64,000 nt of DNA from positions 1-64,000 of the forward strand of contig CAMDXA010000006.1 in the NCBI GenBank assembly GCA_945878065.1, read 5' to 3'. The notes beneath the pieces are model-generated. The model was not told the origin of the DNA, searched no databases, and was given only the letters and a program-made list of their open reading frames with translations. This stretch comes from Bordetella parapertussis (GTDB lineage: Bacteria; Pseudomonadota; Gammaproteobacteria; Burkholderiales; Burkholderiaceae_C). The position numbers and the translations under genes are program-made. Below are positions 19,511-29,271 of this stretch, in pieces. Every line of letters starts with the position of its first letter. Position 1 is the first letter of the stretch.

Positions 19511-20266
19511 CTATGCCGCAATGGGTTTGACATGGCGCAACCACTGCGGCGCAGGCAAGCGCCAGCGTGCCTGTATCTGCGCGGCCCGCGCTTGCAGGCT
19601 GTCTTGGGCAGGACGCGATACCTCACGTTGAGCCAACACCACGGTGTTGCCTTCGCGGGTCGGATTGAAGGCCCACATGGCATCCGCCCCGAACGACTCG
19701 CTGATATGCGCCACCGACCGGTCAAAACTCGAAGAGCGGCCAAACAAATTCACCACCATGCACCCGCGTTGGGTCAACAGGTTTTTGCAATGGCCATAAA
19801 AGACCGGGTCATCCAAGACAGGCGCGGCGGCTTCGTCGTCGTACAAATCCACATGCAACACATCGACCTGCCCTTGCCAATGTGCGTGCGCCGCGACCTC
19901 AGCAGCGTCCCCCAGCACCACGTTTAAACGCTCGTCATCCGGCGGCAACTCAAACCACGTGCGGCAAGCGGCCACCACTTGCGGGTTGAGTTCAATGGCG
20001 GTGGTACGCATATCCAGCACGCGGTAGCAATGTTTGGTCAAGGTCGCTGCGCCCAAACCGAATTGCATGGCGTGCAAATCACCCACGTCATCAGCCTCGT
20101 GAAACAGCAGCCAAGCTTGCATGCGCTGCACATATTCCAATTCGATGTCGTTAGGCTTTTTCAGCCACATTGACCCTTGCACCCAAGCCGTGCCCAAATG
20201 CAAATAGCGCACCTTGCCGTGCTCGGACATATTCACTTGCGGGAGTTTGGAGGGAGTGGCTGTCAT
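19511..20266 (-). CDS. Spermidine synthase-like methyltransferase-fold protein
   Basis: 251 residues with a Rossmann-type SAM-binding fold of the polyamine synthase group: YLHLGTAWVQGSM near the N-terminus, MQFGLGAATLTKHCY as the glycine-rich loop, and VDLYDDEAAAPVLDD in the catalytic region. It lacks a full spermidine-synthase N-terminal domain, so aminopropyl transfer is not certain. Many such genes are annotated only as spermidine synthase-like. Its ATG at 20266 overlaps the tatD stop (ATGA), which supports this start and co-transcription. Confidence 0.75.
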   Translation of the reverse strand: MTATPSKLPQVNMSEHGKVRYLHLGTAWVQGSMWLKKPNDIELEYVQRMQAWLLFHEADDVGDLHAMQFGLGAATLTKHCYRVLDMRTTAIELNPQVVAACRTWFELPPDDERLNVVLGDAAEVAAHAHWQGQVDVLHVDLYDDEAAAPVLDDPVFYGHCKNLLTQRGCMVVNLFGRSSSFDRSVAHISESFGADAMWAFNPTREGNTVVLAQREVSRPAQDSLQARAAQIQARWRLPAPQWLRHVKPIAA

Positions 20267-21126
20267 GGGGGGATTGTCGCTAGTTCTGGGAACTTGCCGA
20301 AAAAAACTTTGAGACAGTCACCGCCCAGCCCAAGAACTTGTTGCACATTCCGCGTCGTCACCTGCCGCACTTCTTCCACGGACACACCCCGCAAATCCGC
20401 CAGCACCTGCGCGATGCGCGGCACTTGGCCTGGCGTATTGCGGCCTTGGGCCACACCGGCTTCGCGCTGCTTGGCGGTCACATACAACCAATGCGGCGGT
20501 ATGTCGGGCGAGTCGGTTTCCAGCACCAGCGCGTCCAGCGGTAATTCGGTTGCCAAGCGGCGCAACTGCAAAGCCCGCTCGTAGGTCAAAGCACCGCCGA
20601 AACCCAGCTTGAACCCCAAGTCAACAAACATCTTTGCTTGTTGCAGGCTGCCGTTGAACGCATGCGCGATACCGCCAATGACTGGCGTTTGCCGCAAGCC
20701 TTGCAGCAGCAAATCCGCGCTACGGCGTACATGCAGGATGACGGGCAAGTCGTGTTGTTGCGCCAGTTTGAGTTGCGCTTTGTAAAACACTTGCTGACGC
20801 GCCATGTCCAAGCCCGGCACAAAACCGTCGAGCCCGATTTCCCCGACAGCCACCAAGCGCGGGTCGCTGCGGTGCTGCTGCAGTTGCATGTCAAGCGTTT
20901 GCAAGTCGGCCTCAGCCGCCTGCGGCGTGTACATAGGGTGTATGCCCAGCGCATACACATCGCCATGTTGATGCGCCAGCAATCGCACCGTGTCAAAGTT
21001 GCTCGCCTCCACCGCCGGAATCACACAGGTAGTCACACCGGCCGCGCGTGCTGCTGCACATACCGCATCCCGGTCTGCGGCAAATTCATGTGCGTCTAAA
21101 TGGCAATGACTGTCTATCCAACCCAT
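20263..21126 (-). CDS. TatD-family metal-dependent hydrolase
   Basis: A 287-residue TIM-barrel hydrolase of the TatD/YcfH group; members act as metal-dependent DNases. Metal ligands are seen in DSHCHLDAHEF (residues 4-14), GEIGLDGF, VILHVRRS (with His), GIAHAFNGS and LETDSPDIPP. The ATG at 21126 places the H-x-H motif near the N-terminus, as in the family; the longer in-frame ATG at 21222 adds unrelated sequence. The protein may contribute to DNA repair or quality control. It is first in a two-gene unit with the spermidine-synthase-like gene. Confidence 0.92.
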   Translation of the reverse strand: MGWIDSHCHLDAHEFAADRDAVCAAARAAGVTTCVIPAVEASNFDTVRLLAHQHGDVYALGIHPMYTPQAAEADLQTLDMQLQQHRSDPRLVAVGEIGLDGFVPGLDMARQQVFYKAQLKLAQQHDLPVILHVRRSADLLLQGLRQTPVIGGIAHAFNGSLQQAKMFVDLGFKLGFGGALTYERALQLRRLATELPLDALVLETDSPDIPPHWLYVTAKQREAGVAQGRNTPGQVPRIAQVLADLRGVSVEEVRQVTTRNVQQVLGLGGDCLKVFFGKFPELATIPP

Positions 21127-21300
21127 CCCTGCATTGTGGCCAATGCAGCCATGCCGATCAAAAAGTCTGTCAAACACCCACTTGTGGAAAGTAAGTTCGG
21201 TAATTAAGTGCGGACCAATCACTTATATTCAGACACAACCCTGCCGCGTTGGTCCCTGGTGTTTCGCCACAGCCTTTTGCAGCTTCCAAGGAGTTTTCCC

Positions 21301-21975
21301 ATGAAATCGATTCCAACAGCCGTCTCGGTCTGCTTTGCAAGCTTCTTGTTTTTGACGGGTTGCGCCACAGAAACTTCCAAGTCACTGGCCACGCCCCAAG
21401 TGATCAGCGCCGACAGCACTTACAACGGCCCGCGTTTTTCTTTGACCATTGGCAAATTTGAAAACCGCTCCAGCTTTTTGCGCGGGCTGTTTTCAGACGG
21501 CGTTGACCGGCTGGGCAACCAAAGCAAAACCATTTTGATCAGCCATTTGCAACAAGCCAACCGGTTCTCTGTGATGGACCGCGACAACCTCGGTGAAGCC
21601 AAGTTTGAAAAAGACATTGAAGGTAAAGCACCCAGCCTCAAAAGCGCAGACTATTTGGTCACGGGGGACATCACCGAATTTGGCCGCAAAGAAGTCGGTG
21701 ACCAGCAATTGTTCGGCTTGCTGGGCCGCGGCAAAACCCAAGTGACCTATGCCAAAGTCACCCTCAATGTGGTGAACACCAGCAATTCAGAAGTGGTGTT
21801 CTCTGTGCAAGGCGCCGGTGAATACGCGCTCTCCAACCGTGAAGTGATCGGCTTTGGCGGCACCTCCAGTTATGACGCCACGCTCACGGGCAAAGTGCTG
21901 GATTTGGCCATTCGCGAAGGCGTCAACAAACTGGTCGTTGGGGTTGACCAAGGCAAATGGAAACGCGGCCCATGA
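21301..21975 (+). CDS. CsgG-family outer-membrane lipoprotein
   Basis: 224 residues with a lipoprotein signal ending LFLTGC (Cys21). The mature part matches the CsgG/HfaB family: TIGKFENRSSF, then SHLQQANRFSVMDRDNL, then YLVTGDITEFGR. CsgG forms outer-membrane secretion pores for curli. No curli genes are nearby, so this copy belongs to the separate CsgG-DUF4810-DUF799 lipoprotein cluster of unclear role. The ATG at 21301 begins the signal peptide; the upstream ATG at 21208 adds sequence without support. It is the first of three genes joined by ATGA overlaps. Confidence 0.9.
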   Translation: MKSIPTAVSVCFASFLFLTGCATETSKSLATPQVISADSTYNGPRFSLTIGKFENRSSFLRGLFSDGVDRLGNQSKTILISHLQQANRFSVMDRDNLGEAKFEKDIEGKAPSLKSADYLVTGDITEFGRKEVGDQQLFGLLGRGKTQVTYAKVTLNVVNTSNSEVVFSVQGAGEYALSNREVIGFGGTSSYDATLTGKVLDLAIREGVNKLVVGVDQGKWKRGP

Positions 21976-22328
21976 GCATGCGCACTCTGGGGTGTATTGC
22001 CGCATTGGCGGTGCTCAGCGCCTGCGCCTCCAAGGACACCATGCTCTATTACTGGGGCAGTTACCAAGACCAGGTTTACGAAGGCTTTCAAATCGAATCT
22101 GGCAACACCTCGGCGGACAAGCAATTGCAGAAACTGCAAGAAGAGCAACAAAGGGCCGTGTCCAAAGGCAAGGCCCTGCCCCCGGGGTTTATGGCGCACA
22201 TGGGCTATTTGTATTTCCAAACCGGCCAGACCGACTTGGCAGCCAAAGCCTTTGAAGATGAGAAAACACGTTTTCCGGAATCCACCGCTTACATGGATTT
22301 CGCCCTTGGCAAACTGCGCAAACCATGA
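21972..22328 (+). CDS. DUF4810 lipoprotein
   Basis: 118 residues, a lipoprotein by its signal ending AVLSAC (Cys18). The body contains YYWGSYQDQVYEGF, the signature start of DUF4810, and ends with a TPR-like helix pair (GYLYFQTGQTDLAAKAFEDE). It is found almost only between CsgG-like and DUF799 genes, as here. Its start overlaps the csgG stop (ATGA). Its likely job is periplasmic support of the CsgG-like ring; that is inferred from conserved linkage only. Confidence 0.88.
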   Translation: MSMRTLGCIAALAVLSACASKDTMLYYWGSYQDQVYEGFQIESGNTSADKQLQKLQEEQQRAVSKGKALPPGFMAHMGYLYFQTGQTDLAAKAFEDEKTRFPESTAYMDFALGKLRKP

Positions 22329-22987
22329 CCACAACTCGCCTGACAGCTTTTTTTAAATTCAGCCTGCTGCCCGGGCTTTTGATGCTGGTGGCTTGTGCCG
22401 CACCGCCCAAGCCGGACCAATCTGCTTTCAAAAATAGCAACCCCAAATCCATCTTGGTGTTGCCACCTGTGAACCTGTCGCCCGACATTCGCGGCAGCCT
22501 CAGTTTCTTTTCGACGCTCACCCTGCCTTTGGCTGAGGCCGGGTATTACGTGTTTCCTGTGGCCATGGTCGACGCCACCTTCAAGGAAAACGGCTTGTCC
22601 ATGCCGGACGATATACATGCCGCACCTTTGAACAAATTGCAGAGTATTTTTGGTGCCGATGCCGTGCTCTACATCACTTTAGAAAAATACGGCACCAGTT
22701 ATATGGTGATCGACAGCCAAACCATTGTCAGCGCCGAGGCTCGCTTGGTAGATGCCCGCAATGGTGCACTGCTGTGGCAAGGCAAAGCCAGCGCATCGGA
22801 TGCAGAAGGCCGGGACAACAATCAAGGCTTGTTGGGTGTGCTGGTCAACTCGGTCATTCACCAACTGGCAAGCCAGGTCGGCAACCCTGCTTATGGTCTT
22901 TCCAAAATCACCAGTGCCCGTTTGTTGACACCGCGCCCAGGCGGCATATTGTTCGGGCCCCGCTCACCCCAACACGGCAAAGACTGA
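22325..22987 (+). CDS. DUF799 (GNA1162-like) lipoprotein
   Basis: 220 residues with a lipoprotein signal ending MLVAC (Cys24). The core shows SILVLPPVNLSPDIRGS, ADAVLYITLEKYGTSY and ARLVDARNGALLWQGKA, characteristic of DUF799. The meningococcal relative GNA1162 is a surface-associated lipoprotein with a TolB-N/CsgG-like fold. It is translationally coupled to the DUF4810 gene by ATGA. The three lipoproteins probably work as one envelope complex. The C-terminal 30 residues are Pro/Gly-rich. Confidence 0.9.
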   Translation: MTTTRLTAFFKFSLLPGLLMLVACAAPPKPDQSAFKNSNPKSILVLPPVNLSPDIRGSLSFFSTLTLPLAEAGYYVFPVAMVDATFKENGLSMPDDIHAAPLNKLQSIFGADAVLYITLEKYGTSYMVIDSQTIVSAEARLVDARNGALLWQGKASASDAEGRDNNQGLLGVLVNSVIHQLASQVGNPAYGLSKITSARLLTPRPGGILFGPRSPQHGKD

Positions 22988-22995
22988 ACGCGTCT

Positions 22996-23673
22996 TCAAG
23001 GCTGTAACCGCCCCGCGACCAGGCGCAACTGCCGATCGCAACGCGCGGCCAAGGTTTCGTCATGCGTGACCAATACAAATGCTGTGCCTTGCTGCTTTGC
23101 CAATTGCAGCATCAGCGCAAACACCTTGTCTGCGGTGCTGCGGTCCAGGTTGCCGGTGGGCTCATCGGCCAACACACAAGCCGGGCGGGTCACCAGCGCC
23201 CGGGCTATCGCTACCCGTTGGCGTTCTCCGCCAGACAATTCGGAAGGCGTGTGTGTGATGCGGTCTGACAAACCCACCGCATGCAGCATGGCCTGCGCCT
23301 GCTGTGCAGCCTGTGCGCGGGGCATGCGCCGAATCCACAACGGCATGGCCACGTTGTCTAACGCATTGAACTCAGGCAGCAAATGGTGGAACTGGTAAAT
23401 GAACCCCAAATGCTGGTTGCGCAAGCGCCCCAAGGCAGTGGCGTCCAGGCCGCGCAAAGCCTGGCCGCGCAACTGCACACTGCCTGTGGTCGGTGTGTCT
23501 AAGCCGCCCAGCAAATGCAGCAAGGTACTTTTGCCAGACCCGGAAGCGCCCACCACCGCCAGTGTTTCACCGGCATGGAGTTGGAAATCCACGCCTTGCA
23601 ACACTGTGACATCCATGTCGCCTTCGTGAAAACGGCGACCTAAACGTTCCGCAGACAACACGGGTTCATTCAT
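22996..23673 (-). CDS. lolD: Lipoprotein-releasing ABC transporter ATPase LolD
   Basis: Cytosolic ATPase (225 residues) that powers release of outer-membrane lipoproteins from the inner membrane to LolA. Walker [11 protein letters not shown], signature [15 protein letters not shown] and Walker [12 protein letters not shown] are intact. [20 protein letters not shown] is typical of LolD. The ATG at 23673 overlaps the end of lolC by 8 bases. A longer reading frame upstream of it is out of phase with lolC and has no family match. Confidence 0.95.
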   Translation of the reverse strand: MNEPVLSAERLGRRFHEGDMDVTVLQGVDFQLHAGETLAVVGASGSGKSTLLHLLGGLDTPTTGSVQLRGQALRGLDATALGRLRNQHLGFIYQFHHLLPEFNALDNVAMPLWIRRMPRAQAAQQAQAMLHAVGLSDRITHTPSELSGGERQRVAIARALVTRPACVLADEPTGNLDRSTADKVFALMLQLAKQQGTAFVLVTHDETLAARCDRQLRLVAGRLQP

Positions 23674-24931
23674 AGCGCAGTGCCTCCGCCGGGTCAATGC
23701 GACTGGCTCGCCAGCTCGGGTAAAGCGTCGCGGCCAATGCCAACACCAAGGCAATGATGACCACCGGTCCAATGTCGGCCCACTGCGGGTCGCTGGGCAT
23801 ACGGCTGATGAGGTAAATGTCACGGGGCAAAAAGCTCGCCCCCAAGGCTTGCTCGATTGCCGGCACGATGCTGCCAATATTGAACGCCACCAACAGGCCC
23901 AGCAACAAACCCGACAAGGTGCCAATCACGCCCACCAAAGCCCCTTGCACCACAAATATGGCCATGATGCTCGCGGGGCTGGCACCCAAGGTTCGCAAGA
24001 TCGCAATGTCGGCGCGCTTGTCAGTGACCGTCATCACCAAAGTGCTGACCAGATTGAACGCAGCGACCGCAACAATCAGGGTCAGGATGATGAACATCAT
24101 GCGTTTTTCAATTTGCACCGCGGCAAACCAGGTGCGGTTGGCGCGGGTCCAGTCACGCACCATCACATCAACACCCAACACCGGCGCCAGTTCTGCCGCC
24201 ACTTCGCGAGCCAACTGCGGGTCTTTGAGCTTGACCCGCAAACCGGTGGGGCCCTCGAGCCTGAAAATGCGTTGCGCATCACTGATGTGCATCAAAGCCA
24301 AGCTGGCGTCGTATTCAAAATGGCCGGTATCAATCACCCCGACCACACGCAACTGCTTCAAACGTGGCACCACGCCCAGCGGCGTGACCTGTCCCCCGGG
24401 CGCGATCAAAGTCACTTGTTCGCCGGGCTTGACCCCAAGCTGGCGGGCCAACTCTGCGCCCAACACCACCGCAAACGCATCGGGTTGCAACTGCGCCAAT
24501 ATGCTGGGACTGACTTGCGCCACGGCATCGGTCACCGCGGTTTCTTGCGCCGGATCGATGCCGCGCACCATGGCGCCGCGCATGTCTTCACCTTGCGCCA
24601 TCAGCACTTGCGACAACACAAAAGGTGCATACGCCAATACCTGCGGGTGCTGCGCCAACGGCTTCTCCAACGCGGGAACGTCTATCAGCGAAGCGCTGGT
24701 GTAGGCCAGCACTTCTATGTGTGACAACACGCCGAGCATGCGGTCGCGCACTTCTTTTTGAAAACCGTTCATGACGCTCAACACAATGATGAGCGCGGCC
24801 ACGCCCAGCGCAATGCCGAGCATGGAGACGGACGAAATAAATGAGATAAAACGGTTGCGGCGGGCGGCACGTCCGGCGCGGGTGTAGCGCCAGCCGATCA
24901 ACCATTCATAGGGCCATTGGATAGGAGTCAT
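23666..24931 (-). CDS. lolC: Lipoprotein-releasing permease LolC/LolE family
   Basis: Inner-membrane subunit of the Lol exporter, 421 residues: one N-terminal helix ([20 protein letters not shown]), a large periplasmic domain (about 60-270) and three C-terminal helices. [11 protein letters not shown] at the start and [20 protein letters not shown] are hallmark LolC/E sequence. Only one permease gene is present next to lolD, so it may act as a homodimer, as in other bacteria with a single LolC/E-like gene. The symbol lolC is given by convention; lolE is equally possible. Confidence 0.92.
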   Translation of the reverse strand: MTPIQWPYEWLIGWRYTRAGRAARRNRFISFISSVSMLGIALGVAALIIVLSVMNGFQKEVRDRMLGVLSHIEVLAYTSASLIDVPALEKPLAQHPQVLAYAPFVLSQVLMAQGEDMRGAMVRGIDPAQETAVTDAVAQVSPSILAQLQPDAFAVVLGAELARQLGVKPGEQVTLIAPGGQVTPLGVVPRLKQLRVVGVIDTGHFEYDASLALMHISDAQRIFRLEGPTGLRVKLKDPQLAREVAAELAPVLGVDVMVRDWTRANRTWFAAVQIEKRMMFIILTLIVAVAAFNLVSTLVMTVTDKRADIAILRTLGASPASIMAIFVVQGALVGVIGTLSGLLLGLLVAFNIGSIVPAIEQALGASFLPRDIYLISRMPSDPQWADIGPVVIIALVLALAATLYPSWRASRIDPAEALRYE

Positions 24932-24967
24932 TGGTGGCCATTGTGGCACCGCGGCACAATCCCTTGT

Positions 24968-25930
24968 ATGACAACCAGCGATTCCGCAACAGTCCATGTG
25001 GTGGCTTATGCCTTATGGCCGACTTCCCCGGCAAACGATGCCTCAGCAAACGCAAACCCTTGGGCACAAGCGTTAGAGGCATTGCCCCTGAAGCCGTCGT
25101 TGCAAACCATCGGCCGCGCGGCGGTTCAACATGCCCTGACTATGCCTGCGAACAGCCCGTGTGGTGTCCATGAATGGGCGCTGACACAAGCCTTGGGTTG
25201 GCAAGTTAGCCCCGACCAATTGCCCCTGGCTGCTTGGCAAGCCGCGCAATCTGGCTTGGCTTGCGACGCTGACCACGGTTGGGCGTTCATCGATTTGGTC
25301 CATTGCGAGTTCAACCAAGGCCGTGTGCGCATCAGCCAGCCGCAAGACTTGAGCGACGATGACTCACTGGCGTTCATGCACGCCATGCAAGCATTTTTTC
25401 TGGAAGACGGCATCCATCTTTGCCCGTTGTCGCCGGGTCGTTTTTTGGCCCATGCGCGGGTGTTTCAAGCCTTGCCGTGTGTGTCGTTGGAACGTGCCTG
25501 TCTGCAAGACATACACGCACTGCACGATGTCGAGCAGTTGTCAGAACAAACCTCGGCCCAGCGCTTGCTGCGTCGTTTGCAAAATGAAATGCAAATGCTG
25601 CTCTACACACACGACCTCAACGCTGACCGTTCCCCTGCCATCAATTCGTTTTGGGTCAGCGGTTGCGGGGCCTTGCCAGCGCGCACCCACACCGGGGTGC
25701 AAGTGCACACCGCACTGCGCGAGACTTTCCTGCAACAGCACCCGCCGTCATGGGCCGCAGCTTGGGAAGAACTGGCGCACACCCTGATCGCACCGGCCCT
25801 GCAACAAGGCGACAGCCTGGTGTTGTGCGGAACGGATCGCTGCCTGACCCTCACAGCCAATAGCCCATCCCTGTGGCAACAGTTCTTGCAAAAAATTCGC
25901 CCGCAGTCTTGGGTGAAACTTTTGTCATGA
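24968..25930 (+). CDS. RpfE-like protein (phosphoglycerate mutase-like annotation)
   Basis: A 320-residue cytosolic protein without a clear catalytic motif. Relatives are annotated as RpfE-type regulatory protein or cofactor-independent phosphoglycerate mutase-like. In Xanthomonas rpfE also lies beside recJ, as it does here. Recognisable parts are WALTQALGWQVSPDQLPLAA, GHRFLAHARVF-like text near the middle, and SFWVSGCGALPA. The function is not known. Its TGA overlaps the recJ ATG (ATGA), so the two genes form one unit. The ATG at 24968 follows the divergent lolC start by 36 bases. Confidence 0.65.
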   Translation: MTTSDSATVHVVAYALWPTSPANDASANANPWAQALEALPLKPSLQTIGRAAVQHALTMPANSPCGVHEWALTQALGWQVSPDQLPLAAWQAAQSGLACDADHGWAFIDLVHCEFNQGRVRISQPQDLSDDDSLAFMHAMQAFFLEDGIHLCPLSPGRFLAHARVFQALPCVSLERACLQDIHALHDVEQLSEQTSAQRLLRRLQNEMQMLLYTHDLNADRSPAINSFWVSGCGALPARTHTGVQVHTALRETFLQQHPPSWAAAWEELAHTLIAPALQQGDSLVLCGTDRCLTLTANSPSLWQQFLQKIRPQSWVKLLS

Positions 25931-27636
25931 AACTCATCATGCGCGACGCCCCGCCGCGAGCCGTTTGGACGCTTGAGCAGGCCGGCATACACCCGTTGCT
26001 GGCGCGTTTGTATGCCGGGCGCGGTGTCAACGATGCCAAAGACCTGGATGTTTCTTTGACGCATTTGCTGCCACCGTCCGGCATGAAAGGCATGGCACAA
26101 GCCGCCACTGTGTTGGCAGACGCCATCGCTGCGAAAAAACGCATCTGCATCGTCGCTGATTACGACTGCGATGGCGCTACCGCTTGCGCGGTGGCTTTGC
26201 GCGGGCTGTTGTTGCTGGGTGCGCAACACGTGGACTTCATCGTGCCGGACCGCGTGGTTGACGGCTACGGGCTCACGCCCTCTATTTCGCAACGGGTGCA
26301 TGCCAGCGGCGCGCAATTGCTGATCACGGTAGACAACGGCATTGCCAGCGTCGATGGCGTGGCCGAGGCACAGCGACTGGGTTTGCAAGTGCTGGTCACC
26401 GACCACCATTTGCCCGGACCTGCGATTCCCGCCGCCGAAGCAGTGGTCAATCCCAACCAACCGGGCTGCTCTTTCGAGAGTAAATGCATTGCCGGGGTCG
26501 GCGTGATGTTTTACGTGTTGTTGGCGCTGCGTGCCGAGTTGCGGCAACGCGGCGTGTTCAGCAAAGACACCGAGCCACGGCTGGACAGTCTGCTGCCCTT
26601 GGTGGCTTTGGGCACGGTCGCCGACGTGGTCAAACTCGACGCCAACAACCGGCGCTTGGTCGCGCAAGGTTTGCAACGCATGCGCCGCGGCCAGTTGCCA
26701 GCAGGTATGTCGGCGCTGTTTCAAGTGGCCGGGCGCGATCCGTCCCAAGCCATCAGCCAGGACATGGGTTTTGCGCTGGGCCCGCGCATCAACGCCGCCG
26801 GGCGATTGTCTGACATGCGGCTGGGCATTGAATGTTTGCGCACCGACGACGCCACGCTGGCCTTGCAACTCGCGCAACAACTCGATGCCATCAACCGCGA
26901 ACGCCGCACGCTGGAGACCGGCATGCGCGAGCAGGCGTTGATGATCGCCGAATCGCTGATGGACAGCGAGGACGAACCGCCGCCTGCACTGTGCGTTTAC
27001 GACGAAGAATTCCACGAAGGTGTGGTCGGCATCGTCGCCGGGCGTTTGAAAGATTTGCACTACCGGCCTTGCTTTGTGTTCGCCGCCAGCGAGTCTGAGG
27101 GGCAAGCGGTGTTGAAAGGCTCGGGCCGCTCCATCCCCGGTTTTCATTTGCGGGATGCCTTGGACGCGGTGGTCAAACTACACCCGGGTTTGCTGCTGCG
27201 TTTCGGTGGTCACGCCATGGCCGCCGGTTGCACCTTGCTGGAAGACGATCTCGCCACGTTTGAGGCCGCGTTGCAACACATCGCCGCCCAATGGCTGGAC
27301 GCGGCCACGCTGGCGCAATCCCAAGAAACCGACGGTCCGCTGGCGAAAGAGCATTTGCGCCCGGACGTGGCCATCGATTTGCAAGACCAGGTCTGGGGCC
27401 AAGGCTTTGCCGCGCCTCTGTTCCAAGACAAGGTCGACGTCATCAGCCAACGCATCGTCGGTGAGAAACATTTGTCGCTGAAATTGAAAATGCATGGCCA
27501 GGCGATTGACGGCATTTGGTTCGGCCGCACCGAAGCCTTGCCGCCGCAAGCCGAACTCGCTTACCGTTTGGTGCTCGACAGCTGGCAAGGTCAGAGAAAA
27601 TTGAAACTGCACATAGAAAACATGCGCACCGCCTAG
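25927..27636 (+). CDS. recJ: Single-strand DNA exonuclease RecJ
   Basis: A 5'-3' ssDNA exonuclease acting in recombination repair, base excision and mismatch repair; 569 residues. The DHH-family motifs are visible: IVADYDCDGATACAV, LLITVDNGIAS, VTDHHLPG and LVALGTVADVVKL. The DHHA1 domain follows, with GFALGPRINAAGRL and LRFGGHAMAAGCTL. Start at the ATG 25927 overlapping the preceding stop. Length and motif order match the family. Confidence 0.97.
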   Translation: MKLIMRDAPPRAVWTLEQAGIHPLLARLYAGRGVNDAKDLDVSLTHLLPPSGMKGMAQAATVLADAIAAKKRICIVADYDCDGATACAVALRGLLLLGAQHVDFIVPDRVVDGYGLTPSISQRVHASGAQLLITVDNGIASVDGVAEAQRLGLQVLVTDHHLPGPAIPAAEAVVNPNQPGCSFESKCIAGVGVMFYVLLALRAELRQRGVFSKDTEPRLDSLLPLVALGTVADVVKLDANNRRLVAQGLQRMRRGQLPAGMSALFQVAGRDPSQAISQDMGFALGPRINAAGRLSDMRLGIECLRTDDATLALQLAQQLDAINRERRTLETGMREQALMIAESLMDSEDEPPPALCVYDEEFHEGVVGIVAGRLKDLHYRPCFVFAASESEGQAVLKGSGRSIPGFHLRDALDAVVKLHPGLLLRFGGHAMAAGCTLLEDDLATFEAALQHIAAQWLDAATLAQSQETDGPLAKEHLRPDVAIDLQDQVWGQGFAAPLFQDKVDVISQRIVGEKHLSLKLKMHGQAIDGIWFGRTEALPPQAELAYRLVLDSWQGQRKLKLHIENMRTA

Positions 27637-27645
27637 AATCAAAAC

Positions 27646-28497
27646 GTGAACATACTCAACGCCGATTTGCACTGCCACTCCGTCATTTCAGACGGCACAC
27701 TCACGCCTGAAGCACTGGCCGCCAGAGCACACGCCAATGGTGTCGAGTTATGGGCATTGACCGACCATGACGAAATCGGCGGGCAAACCCGAGCGGCCAC
27801 AGCCGCCAAAGCCTTGGGCATGGGCTACCTCAGCGGCACCGAAATTTCCGTCTCCTTCGCCGGTCACACCGTGCACATCGTCGGTCTGGGTTTTGACATC
27901 CATGACCCGCGCCTAGTGGCCGGTTTGAAATCCACACGCGGCGGCCGGCATGATCGCGCCAAAGACATGGCCGCTGGGCTGGCCAAGGTCGGCATACACG
28001 GCAGCTTTGAAGGCGCACTCACCTACGCGGGCAATCCCGATTTGATTTCCCGCACCCACTTCGCCCGTTTTTTGGTGGAGACCGGTGTGTGCAAAGACAC
28101 ACACGAAGTGTTCCGCCGTTTTCTCACAGAAGGCAAACCCGGTTTTGTGCCGCATCGCTGGGCCGCATTGGGCGACGCGATCCGTTGGATTCGCGACAGC
28201 CAAGGCGTTGCAGTGATTGCACATCCCGCACGGTATGGTTTCTCGCCCACCGAGGAATATGCCTTGTTCACTGAATTTAAAAACCACGGCGGCCAAGCGG
28301 TCGAGGTGGTCACTGGCAGCCATTCAGCGCAAGAGGCCATTGTTTATGCCGACATGGCGCGCGAGTTTGATTTGGCTGCTTCGCGCGGCAGCGACTTTCA
28401 CAGCCCGGATGAAAGCCACGCCGATCTTGGCAGCCTGCCTTGGCTGCCGGGCAATTTGACCCCGGTCTGGGAACTGCTGGCAGACCGCATCCAATAA
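27646..28497 (+). CDS. PHP-domain phosphatase (3',5'-nucleoside bisphosphate phosphatase type)
   Basis: 283 residues starting at a GTG. The PHP metal site shows ADLHCHSVISDGTL (H9, H11, D16), LWALTDHDEIGG, and near the end AASRGSDFHSPDE. The insertion resembles TrpH/YciV proteins, which hydrolyse 3',5'-nucleoside bisphosphates such as pAp and degrade short RNAs; that assignment is by family. It lies 9 bases after recJ and ahead of a YciO-like gene. yciV and yciO are also neighbours in E. coli. Confidence 0.88.
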   Translation: MNILNADLHCHSVISDGTLTPEALAARAHANGVELWALTDHDEIGGQTRAATAAKALGMGYLSGTEISVSFAGHTVHIVGLGFDIHDPRLVAGLKSTRGGRHDRAKDMAAGLAKVGIHGSFEGALTYAGNPDLISRTHFARFLVETGVCKDTHEVFRRFLTEGKPGFVPHRWAALGDAIRWIRDSQGVAVIAHPARYGFSPTEEYALFTEFKNHGGQAVEVVTGSHSAQEAIVYADMAREFDLAASRGSDFHSPDESHADLGSLPWLPGNLTPVWELLADRIQ

Positions 28498-28520
28498 CTT
28501 CGCCCTTGTGCGTTTTCGCT

Positions 28521-29156
28521 ATGGCCCAATGGCTGCAAGTTCATCCTGATAACCCGCAACCCCGCTTACTCAAACAGGCGGTGGACATGCTCAAACAAGG
28601 CAAGGTGCTGGCGGTGCCCACCGATTCCAGTTATGCATTGGTGTGTCACTTGGACGATAAAGCCGCTGTCGACCAGATGCGTCGCTTGCGCGAGGTAGAC
28701 GACAAACACCATCTGACCCTGCTGTGCCGCGACTTGAGCGAATTGGCGTTGTATGCCAAAGTGGACAACCGCCAGTTTCGGTTGCTCAAAGCAGCCACGC
28801 CGGGTGCCTATACCTTCATATTGGAAGCCACCAAGGAAGTGCCGCGACGCGTTTCCCACCCCCAACGCAAAACCATTGGTTTGCGGGTGCCCCAACACCT
28901 GTGCTTGCTGGCATTGTTGGCCTTACACGGCGCGCCTTTGCTGGCCACCACGCTGATCCCCCCGGGGGAAACCGAACCGCTGAACGATGCCCAAGACATA
29001 CGCGAGCGGTTCGAACATCAACTTGCTGCAGTCGTCGACGCCGGGGCCTGCGCCATGCAAGCCACCACGGTGGTTGACTTAACCCCCATGGGAACAGGGG
29101 ATGCCCCCCTTTTGATCAGACAAGGCGCTGGCGATGTAGGCCTTTTGGGGCTATGA
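28521..29156 (+). CDS. YciO/YrdC/Sua5-family protein (threonylcarbamoyladenylate synthase-like)
   Basis: 211 residues of the YrdC fold, which binds ATP and RNA. In true TsaC/Sua5 it makes threonylcarbamoyl-AMP for the t6A base of tRNA. The sequence KVLAVPTDSSYALVCHL and the form of HLTLLCRDLSELA are closer to YciO, whose role is less clear. GLRVPQHLCLLALL is the conserved nucleotide-site region. Start ATG 28521 (MAQWLQVHP). It belongs to the recJ-PHP operon; a separate tsaC probably lies elsewhere. Confidence 0.85.
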   Translation: MAQWLQVHPDNPQPRLLKQAVDMLKQGKVLAVPTDSSYALVCHLDDKAAVDQMRRLREVDDKHHLTLLCRDLSELALYAKVDNRQFRLLKAATPGAYTFILEATKEVPRRVSHPQRKTIGLRVPQHLCLLALLALHGAPLLATTLIPPGETEPLNDAQDIRERFEHQLAAVVDAGACAMQATTVVDLTPMGTGDAPLLIRQGAGDVGLLGL

Positions 29157-29271
29157 ATCCTCTGAAGACGTGCCTTTAGGGCAATCCCTAGCGCATCAGA
29201 TAAATGAAAAATATTACTGAGTTTTATCGGTTCAATATCAAATTTGACGGGTTTAGTGAGAGAATGAAACC

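Noticed and set aside
25603..27147. 514-residue open frame on the minus strand across rpfE-like and recJ
   Set aside because: Antisense of recJ, which has all DHH-family motifs; the frame is rich in His, Gln and Arg without any domain.
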